Origin: Epichloe hybrida
Taxonomy: Eukaryota; Ascomycota; Sordariomycetes; Hypocreales; Clavicipitaceae
Length of the DNA: 64,000 nucleotides
NCBI GenBank assembly: GCA_019022495.1
Contig: JAFEKR010000001.1
Coordinates: forward strand, 1,550,001 to 1,614,000
Direction of reading: 5' to 3'
In this document: one piece after another, positions 21,827-32,860 of the stretch
How positions within the stretch are numbered: position 1 is the first letter of the stretch
Layout of the letters: each line of letters opens with the position of its first letter
Program-made: the position numbers and the translations under genes
The notes under the pieces: generated by a model
What the model saw: only the letters and a program-made list of their open reading frames with translations
Told to the model about the DNA's origin: nothing
Database searches by the model: none

Positions 21827-23102
21827 AGGTGCCACCGTAGCACGAAGGATCTTTGCATGTTTGGGTGTGTGTCACTGTTAGGGAGAGCGCCCTTGAAGCT
21901 TAGGATGTATAAGGGCAGCGCGCATTAACAGGGATAAAACGCGAGGTTAGATATTAGTAAATATAATATATTAGATATACCTTCTTACACTAGTTATTAC
22001 TATAGCGCACTATATACCTTTAAGGTATAAAAGTTAGGTACTATTTATACCTTTAATTAATTAAATTAAATGTTTTCTATTATTTATATTAACTCTTACC
22101 TTAATAGTTATAAGCCTAGGAGGCCTTTATTACTATTTTTATTAATTATTATTAAAGATATAAGCTTTATTAAATATTATTAATTAATACTTACCTTTAT
22201 TATAAGATAATTACTCTTTTTATTATATTAATTAGTTAAAACCCTTATCTTATATTTTAGTTAACTAATATATTCCCTTTTATAATATTTAAAGAAACTT
22301 TAAATATACTATTATTATTAAAGAAAGATTAAATTAAATAGTTTACTTAAGTTAAAAAATATATAAAATCTTATAATATTTAGGAGTATATTAACCTTAA
22401 TAAAGTTAAATTACTTAAAGAACTTATAATACTTATATACTTATAAAGAGATCTAAGACTTAAGGTTTTTATAAATAACCTTAATGTTAGTTACACCAAG
22501 GAACGTTGCACTAGTGCAGAAGGGTTAAATTTGACAATAATAATAAGGTTAATAATAATAATAATAATAGCTAAGAAAAGAGAGAAGAAGAGAAATCTAG
22601 CTAGGAGAGAAGGTAAGCAAAAAGGGGGAAAAGTAAGGCAGTAGTGCAAAGCTACTATAAGCGGTGTAAGGTCGCTTATAATATAGCTAATTATATTACA
22701 TGCATCCCTTTAGTAAACTTACACTTTAGCTATAGCTAGACTAACTATTATCTAAAGGTTTAGAAAAAGCTATATTAGTAGTCTCTTTTTTCTTTGTGGC
22801 TAAAGAAGCCTAAAAACGCAATAAAAATTAAATTAAAGGAAAGTGTACATAAGTGAATCCCTTTATAGGAATCCATGGCTCTAATTAGCTATCATAGCCT
22901 TAGTTATTCTAATTAACCTAGTTGCTTTAATCTAGTCTAGTTAATCCTCCCTTCCGCCTAACCTCGTAGGTTAAATCTAACCTCACAGGTTAAATCGATC
23001 TGCAGGTTTAAAGGGGCTTAAAAACGCAATAAAAATCAAAATAAACATAAGTAAATACCGATAATAGATGCAAGCCTCTTATTGGCTTAGTTATTGGTTC
23101 TT
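21827..23102. other. Host-like patch followed by RIP-mutated sequence
   Basis: Positions 21827-21945 have balanced composition and look like the continuation of the DNA left of the TIR element. From 21946 the sequence is again AT-rich and gene-free. It contains trinucleotide (AAT/AATA) runs near 22535-22570, a small GC-richer patch near 22495-22520, and a repeated phrase TAAAAACGCAATAAAAAT near 22812 and 23019. No element family can be named. Confidence 0.5.
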
Positions 23103-23120
23103 CTAGTCAGTTAGTCTTGT
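23103..23120 (+). repeat. 18-bp direct repeat, left copy
   Basis: This sequence starts CTAGTCAGTTAGTC and recurs at 23646-23663 with a single C/T difference. The pair flanks a segment of different composition and looks like a duplicated insertion target. Confidence 0.75.
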
Positions 23121-23645
23121 TTAGGCGAATTGGGTGAACTTGACCCTGTAAAACTAGCTCCTGCTTTCGAAGAATTATATTCCTCTTTTACTTGCATTAA
23201 CTTAACCTCTTCAGTAAAGCTTTTGTCAATTTTTTTATTTATAATAGTATCAAAGTATTTAATTGTATCAATAATACTTTCAAATTCTTTATCAAAATTT
23301 TCTCCCGAACAAGTATTAGAAAGTAATGTATTTAAGGCTATTACAGACAATTCAAAAAAATTTGTTAATACATTTATAGAAAACAAATAATCAATAATTA
23401 AATAATTTTTATGCTGCAGGCATTGAATTGTGTAAGATTTCACATATTTCTGAACATTGCAAGTTGTCTCTACGTTTATTTAATGTAAAAGATAATATTG
23501 ATCTTGACATATGTAAAGGATCTTCTGTAGATATTTCTAAAGTTAGTGATATATTAGTGAATAATGAAAATGTTACTGCTTTAGGTTTGGCTATTTTAGT
23601 AGCCTTTTATAGACTAAGAGGAAGTATCGCAATAGAATATTTTAT
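23121..23645. other. Non-RIPed 525-bp insert of organelle-like composition
   Basis: Unlike its flanks, this segment has normal numbers of CA and TG steps. It carries two divergent protein-like open stretches that meet at a CTGCAG. On the minus strand 23443-23111 reads MKSYTIQCLQHKN and later EFESIIDTIKYFDTIINKK. On the plus strand 23428-23649 reads FNVKDNIDLDICKGSSVDIS and later VTALGLAILVAFYRLRG. The AT-rich but non-degenerate codon use resembles fungal mitochondrial DNA or a low-GC bacterial source. I recognise no family. The insert lies between 18-bp direct repeats. A nuclear copy of mitochondrial DNA is my best guess, with low certainty about the source. Confidence 0.5.
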
Positions 23646-23663
23646 CTAGTTAGTTAGTCTTGT
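23646..23663 (+). repeat. 18-bp direct repeat, right copy
   Basis: This is the partner of 23103-23120. The only mismatch is C versus T in a CA/TA context, as expected if RIP altered one copy after the duplication formed. Confidence 0.75.
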
Positions 23664-24429
23664 CACCTAGCCTTTAACCTAAATTATAGCTTTGTTTAAG
23701 TTAATAAAGGTCTTAAGGGTCTTATGCCTTAATAAGGGTCTTAAGGTCTTAAGAGTAAAGAGCTTAAGGGTATTATGCCTTCTTAATGCTAATAGTCTAA
23801 ATTAACTATAATAGGTAAGAATAAGCCTATATGCATACGCGATGTGGTTACTCGCGATATATGCGTTCGCAATATGTAATTTCCCTTATAGCTTTCTATC
23901 TTAAAGCGTTATTTAATATTGCATATAGGCATTAAGTCTTTAAGGTCTTAATAATCTTCGCATATAGAGGCTTATTATTATTAATCTTTAGTATCTTAAC
24001 TATTAGCAGTCTCCCTAGTAGCTTATTAGACCTCTTCCTTTGTGAGGAATACTCTAATTAGCATTCCTTTAGTAATAATCTCTTTAATTAAAGCTTTAGT
24101 TAAAGCATTAGCTATAATCTCTTTAATTATAACGTTAGCTATAATCTTTTTAACTAATGCTTTAGTTATAATCTCTTTAATTAACGCTTTAGTTAAAGCA
24201 TTAGCTTAGTTCTTAGGGTCTTTAAGGTCTTTAGTCTTAGGCTATAGTAATTTTCTCTCTTCTTAAATTACTTACTATAAGGTAGTAGTAGCTAAAAGAC
24301 CTTAACCTTTACCTTAGGTAATATATACACTACTTTCTTATAGGGAGCTTTATAGTTTTTATATAATATTACTATAAGCTCTTATTGTTAAAAATAAGAC
24401 CTATTTTTAGCCCTTTCTAGTTAAAGGAC
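23664..24429. other. AT-rich sequence with short internal duplications
   Basis: No gene is seen. Short phrases such as TCTTAAGG/TCTTATGCC (about 23710-23780) and ATCTCTTTAATTA.GCTTTAG (about 24090-24205) recur several times in tandem or near tandem. Composition is RIP-like. Confidence 0.5.
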
Positions 24430-24511
24430 CTTTCTATTACTAGCTTGCATTGCAAGCCTAACAGCTGCACTGCAACTGTTAACGGTCGCGAAGGTGGCTA
24501 TCAATGGCTAC

Positions 24512-24535
24512 GTCGCAGCTGTTAACAGCTGCGAC
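24512..24535. repeat. 24-bp perfect palindrome
   Basis: The left half is GTCGCAGCTGTT and the right half is its exact reverse complement, centred on GTTAAC. It sits in a small GC-richer island (about 24430-24660) that holds other short inverted repeats, such as GCTTGCATTGCAAGC. It may be part of the copia LTR or upstream region. Confidence 0.85.
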
Positions 24536-25254
24536 TAACCGTGTGAATAACTAATCCAAATCAATTATTAATTATGGATTATTTAATTGCGTTATGACTA
24601 TAAGCGCAGCCACAATCACAGCGCCACTAGTAATTAGGTAAGCTAGGGTGACGTAAGTAGGTTACCCTATAGCGATCTTTAACAGCGATTTTCTCTTTAA
24701 CTAGAGGTTATATAAAAGTCTTATGTATAGCAAATTAAAGCTAGAAGATAGGGCTTTTATTTTATATAGGAATATTTTTTAGACTAAAATTTAGTGCATA
24801 CGGGTTGCTAGTTTATATGGTTATGAGTTGATTTTTTGGATTTTACATATAAATAAATTTTACGGAAAATAAAAAGTAGCCTATAAGACCTCTTTAGCGG
24901 TCTAGATTTACTAATACGGTTAGTGAGTATATAAGAGAAAGAAGATCTTTTTAACCTAGCTAGATAGCTAGACCTCTTAATCTAATAGCCGCATTGCCTG
25001 TATAACATCACTAAAATCAATTCTATTAGTATATAAGATATCGTAAAAGTCATCTAGATTAAATTTAATTAGTTAATAACTGCCAAAACCTTCCGTTACG
25101 TTACGTTAAATATTTAACGTGGTGGCTCTATTAGTCCCTAACCATAGAAGCTACACTTATATAGCTATTGCTAGCTAGTAACTAGCTCCCTACATTTTAA
25201 TAGGTTATAAGCCTAGCCTATCACTATAAAATTCTTTCTAGTGCACTTTACATA

Positions 25255-25490
25255 TGGTTATAGAAGACTTCCCTTCTATAAAACAGGAAGGACCTGCGAG
25301 ATAGAAGCTATTCCCTTCTATAAAAAAGGAATCATTATGGTTACAGAAGACTTCCCTTCTATAAAACAGGAAGCGCACGAGCGATACAGAAGCTTTCCCT
25401 TCTATAAAAAAGGAAATTCAGCGCGGATAGAAGCTTTTCCCTTCTATAAAAAGGAATTTCAGTATAAATAGAAGACTTCCCTTCTATAAA
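25255..25490 (+). repeat. Copia 5' leader: five imperfect repeats with TATAAAA boxes
   Basis: The phrase CCCTTCTATAAAA followed by an AGGAA-like tail recurs five times at about 45-60 bp spacing, each preceded by a GAAG-rich segment. The array ends just before the presumed gag ATG at 25499. It could be a repeated promoter or a packaging/leader structure. Confidence 0.8.
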
Positions 25491-25498
25491 ATTGGAAG

Positions 25499-26900
25499 AT
25501 GGCTACTAATTAACAAGGTTAGGGACCTCCAGTCCCTGATCTTAGTGCGCAAGAGGTTCTAAATAACTAGCTAAAAGAGCAGGTTATTAAATAACAAAAT
25601 GCTATCAATCTAGTAATACAGAAGCTAGAGTCCTTGACTTTAGCTATTAATAATAGACCTATAGAGGGTGTGAAAGCTGCTAAGCCTGCTAGTTAGCAGT
25701 AAATTCAGCAGCCTATTTAAGATAAGGCACCTGAATCTAGCTCTATACAAGCTGCCTTTAATAATTCGATTATTAAGGAATTCAATAAGAGGGTTTATAG
25801 CTTCCCTGAGACTGCTAAGCTTAAAGGAGCTGAAAATTTCGATCAATGGAAACAAGCCCTAGCTATCCAATTTAGAGCTTTAGGCATGCCTAATTTTCTA
25901 GATAATCCGGATATTTCTAGGGTGCTAGGGTGTTAGGAGCGCAGAGGTCAAAGATAGGATGTTCATCGAAGCGGGTCTTCAGAGAACCTTTAGGCTATGC
26001 GGATAACAAAGAGGCTAGCTAGCTACAAGATAGCCACGTGCTTATAAAGCAAGGTATTTATTAAAGACTACGCATATTATTAGTACTAGGTTAGAGATTA
26101 AAACTTTCACGCACCTACCCCTAGCTAGCATCTATCTAGTAGTGACTGCGATAGTCTCAGCTATCACTTCGTTCTTAACCTTTCGGTGCAAGCCGTGATA
26201 TAGGGGATGCTAACTAAGCTATTATCCTTATGTTACTAAGGGACAGTTGTACGGAAGGCCCCCAAGCCGCTATAACATGGCAAAAATCACCTGAAGAAGC
26301 CTATAATTTACTTGTTAGGCAATATTCACATAGCGTTGAAATCCAGAGGGGGTCCCTATATTCTGAATTTCATAACCTAAATTTTCATGGTTATAAGGGG
26401 ACTTTAGAAGCCTTTAATGCGGTCTTTAATAATCTACTAGCTAGATTATTGATTTTAGGGGTCCTGATTGATCCTATAGATTAGGTTAATTAATATCTTC
26501 AATCCCTAAAATTAACCTTCCCTCAGTGGGCTAAGAGGTAATGATTTAGCATGCGTATAAATAAGGCTATAGGGGTCCCCCTAGAAGCCCTAAATCTTGA
26601 ATTTTCAATGGCAGACCTTCTAGCTGAATAGAGGGATAAGTTATTTACGGTAGCTAAAGCCCTAAATTATAGGGCTAAAGACCTAGAAAAGGGTGCTAAA
26701 GACAAGGAAAAGGCCCCTAAAGGTTAGAAGAAGAAGAAAGAAGGCTCTAAAGAAAATAAGGGCTCTTCTAATTTTAATAAGAAGAAAAAGAAGTAAAAGG
26801 GTCAAAAATCAGATAAAAAGGATACTAAAGAACTTATAGAAGGTTCTTTTATGCTAGGAAATTACAACCTTTCTAACGGAGCACTTAATCCATACAAGAA
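25499..26900 (+). pseudogene. Copia gag, RIP-inactivated and split by a solo LTR
   Basis: The frame opens with MATN, and in-frame stops follow almost at once at positions where glutamine or tryptophan codons fit. Recognisable stretches are KLKGAENFDQWKQALAIQF and, after the solo LTR, ITWQKSPEEAYNLL and KGTLEAFNAVFNNLLARLL, typical of copia gag polyproteins. Removing 25931-26205 restores the frame (RVLG to DAN). A lysine-rich linker follows near 26690-26820. Confidence 0.8.
25931..26200 (+). mobile_element. Solo LTR of the G1 gypsy family (270 bp)
   Basis: It starts TGTTAGGAGCGCAGAGG and ends GCAAGCCGTGATA. It is flanked by the direct duplication TAGGG (25926-25930 and 26201-26205). Its length is identical to the 270-bp LTRs of the full element at 37076-49129 and the sequences align along their length. 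The solo state implies recombination between two LTRs after insertion into the copia gag. Confidence 0.93.
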
Positions 26901-27430
26901 ACCTAGTAATTACAAGACTAGTTATAAGAGCTCTAGCAATAGTAGCTCTAATTCTAGCTCTAGTGATTTAGATAATAATGAAAAACAAGAAATTAATTCC
27001 TTAAATGGTTTTAATTATTACAGTAAAGACATGAAAAAGGCCCTATTATATAATACAAGTTTAACCATACATATAGTTAATTCTAGGGAGGTCTTTAGGG
27101 ATTATACCCCTTTTAAGAAGGGGGAATCCGACCCTATTATAACCAGTGGTGGCCCTATTTATCCTAAGGGTTATAGTAGTGCTATTTTTGAGGTCTTATA
27201 TTAAAAGAAACCTAATAAATATAGGACCTTAGTGCTAAAGGACGCTCTATATTTTCCTTAGCTTAATGTTAATATAGTTAGTGGCCTTATTTACTATATA
27301 TCTGGCGGTTGCTTTATAAAAAACTATCTTTATCTTAAAGATAGGTCTTGTATTGCTACCCTAGATATAGAAAAACATGGTTTTTTCTTTTACATTAAAA
27401 ACCAATCTACACTAACGTTACATAAAGGGC

Positions 27431-27647
27431 TATTATGGACTGGCCCCTAGGCGACTGCGATAGGACGTCGATATAGTATTAAGAGACTTAAGGAGAAAGG
27501 AGGAAGGGTAAGAGGCTATCCCTAGTAGTGCCCCTTATACCCCTTAGGCTACTTATATAAGCCTCCTTTTCTTACCTTAACTACTTTTACCACTCCCCTC
27601 TTTAACTACTATATAAATAATACTTAGGTAAAGCCTAAGCCCTTATA
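27431..27647 (-). repeat. G2 LTR, left copy (217 bp)
   Basis: It aligns with 51803-51955 plus 58707-58732 plus 60627-60664. Both copies share the phrase AGTATTAAGAGACTTAAGGA and end in an (A/G)CCC(A/T)AAGCCCTTA(C/T)A-like tail. Differences are mostly C/T and G/A. Confidence 0.9.
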
Positions 27648-27790
27648 TATACCCTTACTTAGGCATGTCTAGTAAGTCCCCTTTTTATAATAGTCCTATA
27701 AATTATTCTATAGGTAATTAATCTTATTCCTTACTTATTATTATTAGGTACGTAACGTATTTGCCTTACTAGCTATTATATAGTAATAGT

Positions 27791-28242
27791 TTGTCAGGGG
27801 AAAAACAACACCCCAAAACGACGGAAAAGACGACGATAGTAATAACAACAAAAACGACGATATTGACAATGCTAACGATACTGACGAATTCAACGATATC
27901 GAAGCTAGAACCTAGATAACGGGATCTAGGTCTGCGATATTTGCGATCCATCGCGAGGATCCAAGCTGCTGAGGTCTCTTTTCAATATCAGGTCAAATTC
28001 ATCTTATTAGGTTAAACACAATGCTAGGTTATCTTATCTATTGGATAATCCAAGCTAAAGGCAACAAAGGGAGAGTTAATTTTCTATGAAAGGGGAGGGA
28101 ATCTAGGGATTTTATCTAGCTAGATAGTCACATGACTAGGGATCCGATTGATCTGGCGATGCCGATAGATCCGATGATGCCAAGGTCTAGAGGCCTGTGG
28201 TCTTGTGAGAGAGGTCTTAAGAGGTCACAATTCTAGCCACAT
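27791..28242 (-). repeat. LTR of the satellite-bearing element, left copy (452 bp)
   Basis: This copy is nearly identical to 32861-33312, with scattered C/T and G/A differences. Short open frames inside both copies are repeats of each other and are not treated as genes. Confidence 0.9.
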
Positions 28243-28429
28243 AACACCTCCCTAACTGTTTTCCCTTTTCTAGCCCCTAGGAAAGGGAAAATAATAACTA
28301 AAGAAAACAACAAAAAAGGGGGAAAAGAGGGAAAAGTAATATAATCATAAGATAAAAAAAAAATTCGTGATTTTCAGGCCCCCCTACCCATTAATCCATC
28401 AATCAAAAGGGTTATCTATTAAAGGGGTT

Positions 28430-31400
28430 GTTAGAGGTCTTGTTAACAGTCTGATCAATTGATTCGTAGCAGAAGACCTTTCTAACAGTCAGAGACCTCT
28501 TTAATCATTAGAGGAATCGTTAGTTAGAGGGATCTTCAACAGTCAGAGAGGTCGTCAGCGGGCGAAGACCTCGTTAGAAGACCTTCTGTACATCAGATTC
28601 CTCGTTAATTATCAGAGGAATCGTTAGTCAAAGAGGTCTTTAACGGTCAGAGGTCTCATCAGACAGTCGGATCAATTAGTCTAATAGTGGAAGCTTTTAT
28701 TAGCGGTTAGAGACCTTATTAGAAGACCTTCTATCGGTTAGATTCCTCTTTAATCGTCAGAGAAATCATTAGTTAGAGAGGTCTTCAATGGTTAGAGGCC
28801 TCGTCAGATAGTTGGATTAATTGGTCTAATGACGGAAGCTCTTATTAGCATTAGAGGGATTATTAGTGATTAATCTAGCCTAATGGTCAGAGCTAGAATA
28901 ACCGTAGGTCTAATTGATTAACTAGTCAATCGTCAGATAGAGGGTTCGTTAACGGCAGAGACCCCTTTAGAAGACCTTCTGTACATTAGATTCCCCTTCA
29001 AAAGTCAGAGGAATCGTCAGACAGAGGGATCTTTAACGGTCGGAGGCCTCGTTAGATAGTCAGATTAATTAGTCTAATAACAGAAGCCCTTATCAGCGGT
29101 CAAAGACCTCTTTAGAAGACCTTCTATCGGTCAGATTCCTCTTCAAAAGTCAGAGGAATTGTTAGTTAAAGAGGTCTTTAACGGTTAGAGGTCTCGTCAG
29201 ACAGTCAGAGGGATTATTAGTGATCAATCTAACCCAAGGTCAGAGGTCGAGTAACCAAGGGTCTAATTAATTAACTAATCAATCTATAACAGAGGGCCTT
29301 ATTAGCGGTCAGAGACCTCGTTAGAAGACCTTCTGTACATTAGATTCCCCTTTAAAAGTTAGAGGAATCGTCAGTCAGAGGGATCTTCAACGGTCAGAGG
29401 CATCGTCAGACGGTCGGATCAATTAGTCTAACAATAGAAGCTTTTGTTAACGGCAGAGGCCTCTTCAGAAGACTTTCTGTACATCAGATTCCCCTTTAAA
29501 AGTCAGAGGAATCGTCGGTCAAAGAGGTCTTCAAGGGTCAGAGGTCTTGTCAGACGGTTGGATCAATTGGTCTAACGACGGAAGCTTTCGTTAATGGCAG
29601 AGACCTCTTTAGAAGACCTTCTATCAGTCAGATTCCTCTTTAATCGTCAGAGAAATCATCGGTCAGAGAGGTCTTCAACGGTCGGAGGCCTTGTCAGACG
29701 GTCGGATTAATTAGACTAATGACAGAAGCTTTTGTCAGCGGTTAGAGACCTTATTAGAAGACCTTCTATTGGTTAGATTCCTCTTTAAAAGTCAGAGGAA
29801 TTGTCAGTTAAAGAGGTCTTTAATGGTCAGAGGTCTCATTAGATAGTCGGATCAATTGGTCTGACAGTGGAAGCTTTCGTTAGCGGTTAGAGACCTCATT
29901 AGAAGACCTTCTATACATTAGATTCCTCGTTAATCATCAGAGAAATCATCAGTTAGAGAGGTCTTTAACGGTCGGAGGCCTTGTCAGACAGTTAGATTAA
30001 TTAGTCTAACAACGGAAGCCCTTGTTAGTGGTCAGAGACCTCGTCAGAAGACCTTCTGTACATTAGATTCCTCGTTAATTGTCAGAGGAATCGTTAGTCA
30101 AAGAGGTCTTCAAGGGTCGGAGGCCTTATCAGACGGCAGAGGCCTCGTCAGACAGTCAGATTAATTGGTCTAATAACGGAAGCCCTTATCAGCGGTTAGA
30201 GACCTCGTTAGAAGACCTTCTGTACATCAGATTCCTCGTTAATTATCAGAGGAATCGTTAGTCAAAGAGGTCTTCAACGGTCAGAGGTCTCATCAGACAG
30301 TCAGATTAATTAGTCTAACAGTAGAAGCTTTTATTAGCGGTCAGAGACCTTATTAGAAGACCTTCTATCGGTCAGATTCCTCTTTAATTGTCAGAAAAAT
30401 CATCGGTTAGAGAGGTCTTTAACGGTTAGAGGCCTCGTTAGATAGTTGGATTAATTGGTCTAACGACGGAAGCTCTTATTAGCATTAGAGGGATTATTAG
30501 TGATTAATCTAGCCTAATGGTCAGAGCTAGAATAACCGTAGGTCTGATTAATTAACTAGTCAATCGTCAGATAGAGGGTTCGTTAACGGCAGAGACCCCT
30601 TTAGAAGACCTTCTGTACATTAGATTCCCCTTTAAAAGTCAGAGGAATCGTTAGTCAGAGGGATCTTTAACGGTCGGAGGCCTCGTTAGACAGTCAGATT
30701 AATTAGTCTAATAACAGAAGCCCTTATCAGCGGTTAAAGACCTCTTTAGAAGACCTTCTATCGGTCAGATTCCTCTTTAAAAGTCAGAGGAATCGTTAGT
30801 CAAAGAGGTCTTTAACGGTTAGAGGTCTTGTCAGACAGTCAGAGGGATTATTAGTGATCAATCTAACCCAAGGTCAGAGGTCGAGTAACCAAGGGTCTGA
30901 TTAATTAACTAATCAATCTATAACAGAGGGCCTTATTAGCGGTCAGAGACCTCGTTAGAAGACCTTCTGTACATTAGATTCCCCTTCAAAAGTCAGAGGA
31001 ATCGTCAGTCAGAGGGATCTTCAACGGTCGGAGGCCTTGTCAGACGGTCGGATCAATTAGTCTGACAATAGAAGCTTTTATTAACGGCAGAGGCCTCTTC
31101 AGAAGACCTTCTGTACATCAGATTCCCCTTTAAAAGTCGGAGGAATTGTTAGTCAAAGAGGTCTTCAAGGGTCAGAGGTCTCGTCAGACGGTCGGATTAA
31201 TTGGTCTAACGACGGAAGCTTTCGTTAACGGCAGAGACCTCTTCAGAAGACCTTCTATTGGTTAGATTCCTCTTCAATCGTTAGAGAAATCATCGGTTAG
31301 AGAGGTCTTTAACGGTCGGAGGCCTTGTCAGACGGTCGGATTAATTAGACTAATGACAGAAGCTTTTGTCAGCGGTTAGAGACCTCATTAGAAGACCTTC

Positions 31401-32210
31401 TATTAGTCAGATTCCTCTTCAAAAGTCAGAGGAATCGTTGGTTAAAGAGGTCTTTAACGGTTAGAGGTCTTATTAGATAGTTGGATCAATTGGTCTGATA
31501 GTGGAAGCTTTCGTTAGCGGTCAGAGACCTCATTAGAAGACCTTCTATACATTAGATTCCTCGTCAATCATTAGAGAAATCATTAGTTAGAGAGGTCTTC
31601 AACGGTTAGAGGCCTTGTCAGACAGTCAGATCAATTAGTCTAACAACGGAAGCCCTTGTTAGCGGTCAGAGACCTCGTTAGAAGACCTTCTGTACATTAG
31701 ATTCCTCGTTAATTGTCAGAGGAATCGTTAGTCAAAGAGGTCTTCAAGGGTCGGAGGCCTTATCAGACAGCAGAGGCCTCGTCAGACAGTTAGATCAATT
31801 GGTCTGACAACGGAAGCCCTTGTTAGCGGTCAGAGACCTCGTCAGAAGACCTTCTGTACATTAGATTCCTCATCAATCGTTAGAGAAATCGTCAGTTAGA
31901 GGGATCTTTAACGGTCAGAGGTCTCGTCAGACGGTTGGATTAATTAGTCTAACGACGGAAGCTTTTGTCAACAGCAGAGGCCTCTTCAGAAGACCTTCTG
32001 TACATCGGATTCCTCGTCAATTATCAGAGAAATCGTCAGTCAGAGAGGTCTTTAAGGGTCAGAGGCCTTATCAGACGGTTAGAGACCTCTTTAGAAGACC
32101 TTCTAATAGTCAGATTCCTTATTAATTATCAGAGGAATCATTAGTTAGAGGGATCTTTAAGGGTCAGAGGCCTTGTCAGACAGTTAGATTAATTAATCTA
32201 ATAACGGACC
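28430..32210. repeat. Higher-order tandem satellite, unit about 140-165 bp
   Basis: A marker AGAAGACCTTCT recurs about 24 times, mostly every 133-168 bp, with a few longer intervals of about 195-260 bp where an extra block is present. Each unit contains self-complementary phrases such as GATTCCTC...GAGGAATC and AGACCTC...GAGGTCT. The sequence of interval lengths from about 28570 to 30210 is repeated from about 30210 to 31850, giving a higher-order period near 1.64 kb. Copies differ mainly by C/T and G/A. Confidence 0.9.
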
Positions 32211-32451
32211 TAGCTAACGAAGGTTAGGTCAAAGGTCTAATTATAAAAGACCTGATTTATTAAGGTTAAAGTCAAAGGTCTAGATGCTTGCCTCCCCAAC
32301 GGAAAGCTAAGCAAAACTAGGGTATTAAATCGGTTTAAGCTAGGGCAGGTTAGAAGGTCAAAAATCAGAAGAGAAGGTTAAATTTAGAAGGAAAGGTTAA
32401 AGCTAGAAACAAAGGTTAAAGCTAGAAGAGGTTAAAGCCAGGCTAAGAGGG

Positions 32452-32709
32452 AAAAGGTCGTAACGGTCGCGATCATTTGATTTGACAAATCCGATGATTT
32501 TGATGATATTGGATAAGTCCGATGACCTTAATCAAATAATCGGAATGAAGGGATTTAATCTAGCTGCCTAGATCAAGGGGAAAAGGTCGTGCTAGTTGCG
32601 ATCATTTGATTTGACAAATCCGATGATTTTGATGATATTAGATAAGTTAGATAACCTTGATTAAATGATCGGAATGAAGGGATTTGATCTAGCGACCCGG
32701 ATTAAAGGG
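32452..32709. repeat. Tandem duplication of about 130 bp
   Basis: Two adjacent copies share CGATCATTTGATTTGACAAA and GGAATGAAGGGATTT. They lie between the satellite array and the right LTR of the same element. Differences are largely transitions. Confidence 0.85.
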
Positions 32710-32860
32710 AAAAGAGGTAAGAAGCTGCTAACGATTGTAATAATTATACGAAGGGATAACTAAAGGGGGAAATAACAAGAGAGGCAATATTAGGAGGGGA
32801 TTATTATCGAATTTAACGGCGGAAGGTCTGACAGGACCATTCCCCGTTTCTCCACTAGTT

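Noticed and set aside
22490..22520. Small GC-richer patch as a gene or RNA
   Set aside because: It is too short and lacks structure or coding signs; it is probably a piece of a repeat that escaped RIP.
27769..27951. Open frame with a hydrophobic stretch, repeated at 32728-33021 (minus)
   Set aside because: Both copies lie largely in the two 452-bp LTRs, so the similarity comes from the LTR repeat. The valine/isoleucine run reflects AAC/GAC-rich plus-strand DNA, not a known protein.
28430..32210. Possible CRISPR array
   Set aside because: This is eukaryotic DNA. The units are contiguous and diverged, with no unique spacers between short identical repeats and no Cas genes.
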